Shown: positions 12,092 through 13,315 of the stretch, piece after piece
Position numbering within the stretch: position 1 is the stretch's first letter
How the letters are laid out: every line of letters begins with the position of its first letter
From: Abiotrophia sp. HMSC24B09
Lineage (GTDB): Bacteria; Bacillota; Bacilli; Lactobacillales; Aerococcaceae
DNA length: 13,315 nucleotides
Assembly: GCF_001815865.1 (NCBI RefSeq)
Contig: NZ_KV822203.1
Span: forward strand, 14,456 to 27,770
Direction: 5' to 3'
The notes under the pieces: generated by a model
Told to the model about the DNA's origin: nothing
Database searches by the model: none
The model's input: the letters and a program-made list of their open reading frames with translations, nothing else
Translations under genes and position numbers: made by a program

Positions 12092-13230
12092 ATGGCAAGC
12101 ATAACTAAGCGCGGTAAGGTCTGGCAGTATAGAATTTCTTACTACGATTCTGACGGCAAACGTAAGACGATAAACAAATCGGGCTTCAGGACTAAAGCAG
12201 AGGCCACTGCTGAGGCGAGATTAACTGAAGCCGACCTAATATACATGGCTACGACCTAGAAAGCGCGACAACGGAATTTAGACGGTATTTTAAGCGTTGG
12301 TATGAAACGACCAGGGTGCCGTACATTACAGAGCGGACCCAGGTCAACTATCACTATACGATGAAGGCGGTCGATAGTTACTTTGGCGCCACGTCGATTG
12401 GCGACATTACATCTGCTGATTACCAACGAATAATACTAGACTACGGCAAAGACCATGCACATGAGACTGCTAGGAAGTTTCACCATCACCTAAAGGCGTG
12501 CTTCGACTATGCTTTTAGGAACGGTGTCATTAAGAAAGACCCTACATTCTCCGCTAAGGTCGTAGGCAAGCAGTCTGATAAGAAGGTTAAATACTTGTCT
12601 GAGGCTGATATGAATAAGTTGATGCACCAGGTCCTAGAAACGACCACACTCGATAATACGGCCAACTACATCTTGATATTGGCCAATGCTACCGGCATGC
12701 GTATTGGGGAGATTTTGGGCCTTACATTTGGCGATGTTGACATTGCTAATCAGGTCATCTCGGTTAGACAATCTTATGACTATGTCCTTACACACAAAGC
12801 CAAAGCTACCAAAACAGAATCTAGTGTCCGCCAGGTAAAAGTAGATAAAGTAACCTGCTCCTACTTGGCTGAGATCGTAGATGACCGGCGAAGCTTGTGC
12901 AAGACATCTGACAAAAATGTGGATGGATTTATATTTATCAACAGAAACACTTTTAAACCGATTAGTTGGACCATGGTTAATAAGGTGCTGACTCGTCACT
13001 GCGAACGAGCTGGAGTGCCACGCATAACCACACATGCGTTCAGGCACACACATATTAGCTACCTGCTTAACAATGACGTATATGAACAATATGTATCAGA
13101 GCGTGTAGGCCATGCTGATACAACCATGATTCGACGAGTCTACGGACACGTCTTAGATGAACTAAAGGCTAAGTCTGATGATAAGGTCATCCACCTTCTG
13201 GACATGCAAAAAAGCTCCGCCAGCCATTAA
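12092..13230 (+). pseudogene. int: Tyrosine integrase, frameshifted
   Basis: Two frames together encode a full-length (~379 residues) phage/ICE-type tyrosine recombinase. ATG 12092 has AGGAGGTG five bases upstream; the first frame gives the AP2-like arm-binding domain (MASITKRGKVWQYRISYYDS, then FRTKAEATAEARL) and ends at TAG 12257-12259. The second frame is open from 12229 to 13230 and continues GYDLESATTEFRRYFKRWYE, the SAM-like core-binding domain, and a catalytic domain with TGMRIGEILGL (Arg at 12700), KTESSVR, HAFRHTH, VGHADT and the tyrosine in VYGHV (13141-13143). The join at about 12244-12247 is explained by loss of one base. No slippery heptamer is visible in the overlap, so programmed frameshifting is unlikely. 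All catalytic residues are intact, so the lesion is recent or a sequencing error. Confidence 0.88.
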
Positions 13231-13249
13231 GGTTAGCGGAGCTTTTTTT
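13208..13249 (+). terminator. Integrase terminator
   Basis: Stem AAAAAAGCTCCGC (13208-13220) with GCGGAGCTTTTTT (13236-13248), 15-base loop containing the integrase stop codon, followed by the T-run. The T-run merges into the candidate right attachment core. Confidence 0.88.
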
Positions 13250-13278
13250 GTGCACTGAGTGTGCACAAAGTGTGCACA
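13245..13278. repeat. Candidate right attachment site with GTGCAC repeats
   Basis: TTTTTGTGCAC (13245-13255) repeats the left-end sequence. TTGTGCAC (13248-13255) and GTGCACAA (13261-13268) form a perfect inverted repeat with a 5-base centre, and TGTGCACA (13271-13278) adds a third copy. Such inverted core sites next to int are what a tyrosine recombinase recognises. The left end has only an imperfect partner arm (GTGACACA). Confidence 0.45.
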
Positions 13279-13315
13279 GTTTTTAAATTACCTATAAGCA
13301 CCTATAATCAAGAAT

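Noticed and set aside
12229..12259. Programmed -1 frameshift in the integrase
   Set aside because: The overlap has no slippery heptamer or clear stimulatory structure, and phage integrases of this family are normally made from one frame.

Overview
The window looks like chromosomal DNA of a Gram-positive bacterium of the order Lactobacillales, perhaps an Aerococcaceae-like organism. This rests on the AGGAGG-type ribosome binding sites, TTGACA/TATAAT promoters, an IS30-type remnant and protein families typical of streptococci and their relatives. The species cannot be named from the sequence alone. There is a clear compositional change near position 5935: the left part is relatively GC-rich and looks like resident genome, while most of the rest is AT-richer accessory DNA.

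Region 1 (1-330) is a non-coding array of four ~81-bp tandem repeats, each containing a strong hairpin. Region 2 (331-5931) holds a minus-strand operon of three tightly packed genes: a multi-pass membrane protein with a degenerate J domain, an Hsp70 (HscC-like) chaperone, and a membrane-anchored J-domain protein with a repetitive linker. It ends in a good intrinsic terminator. A divergent gene for a small bacterial PH-domain protein starts on the other side of its promoter region. The arrangement resembles the E. coli HscC chaperone with its membrane J partners DjlB and DjlC.

Region 3 (5932-8515) is accessory DNA. It starts with the 5' stump of an IS30-family element. An operon follows: a CPBP-family (CAAX-like) membrane protease, an SdpR-like ArsR autorepressor and an SdpI-like membrane protein. 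Two identical 24-bp palindromes flank the operon promoter and are the likely SdpR-type operators. Next comes a 5'-truncated gene fragment with its own terminator.

Region 4 (about 8534-13255) is a small integrative element or remnant of about 4.7 kb, bounded by an 11-bp direct repeat. It carries an HTH regulator, four very small genes arranged as two convergent overlapping pairs, a cI/ImmR-type repressor, an ImmA/IrrE-type metallopeptidase, an unusual PemK/MazF-family protein with a ~105-residue insertion and no obvious antitoxin, and a tyrosine integrase broken by a frameshift. The repressor is preceded by two consensus promoters that face each other and carry mirrored sequence elements, which suggests a compact genetic switch. 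There are no structural, packaging, replication or conjugation genes, so the element is a satellite or a decayed prophage/ICE. I consider the face-to-face switch together with the insertion-bearing MazF-like gene the most novel content, and the paired SdpR-type operators the best supported regulatory discovery.
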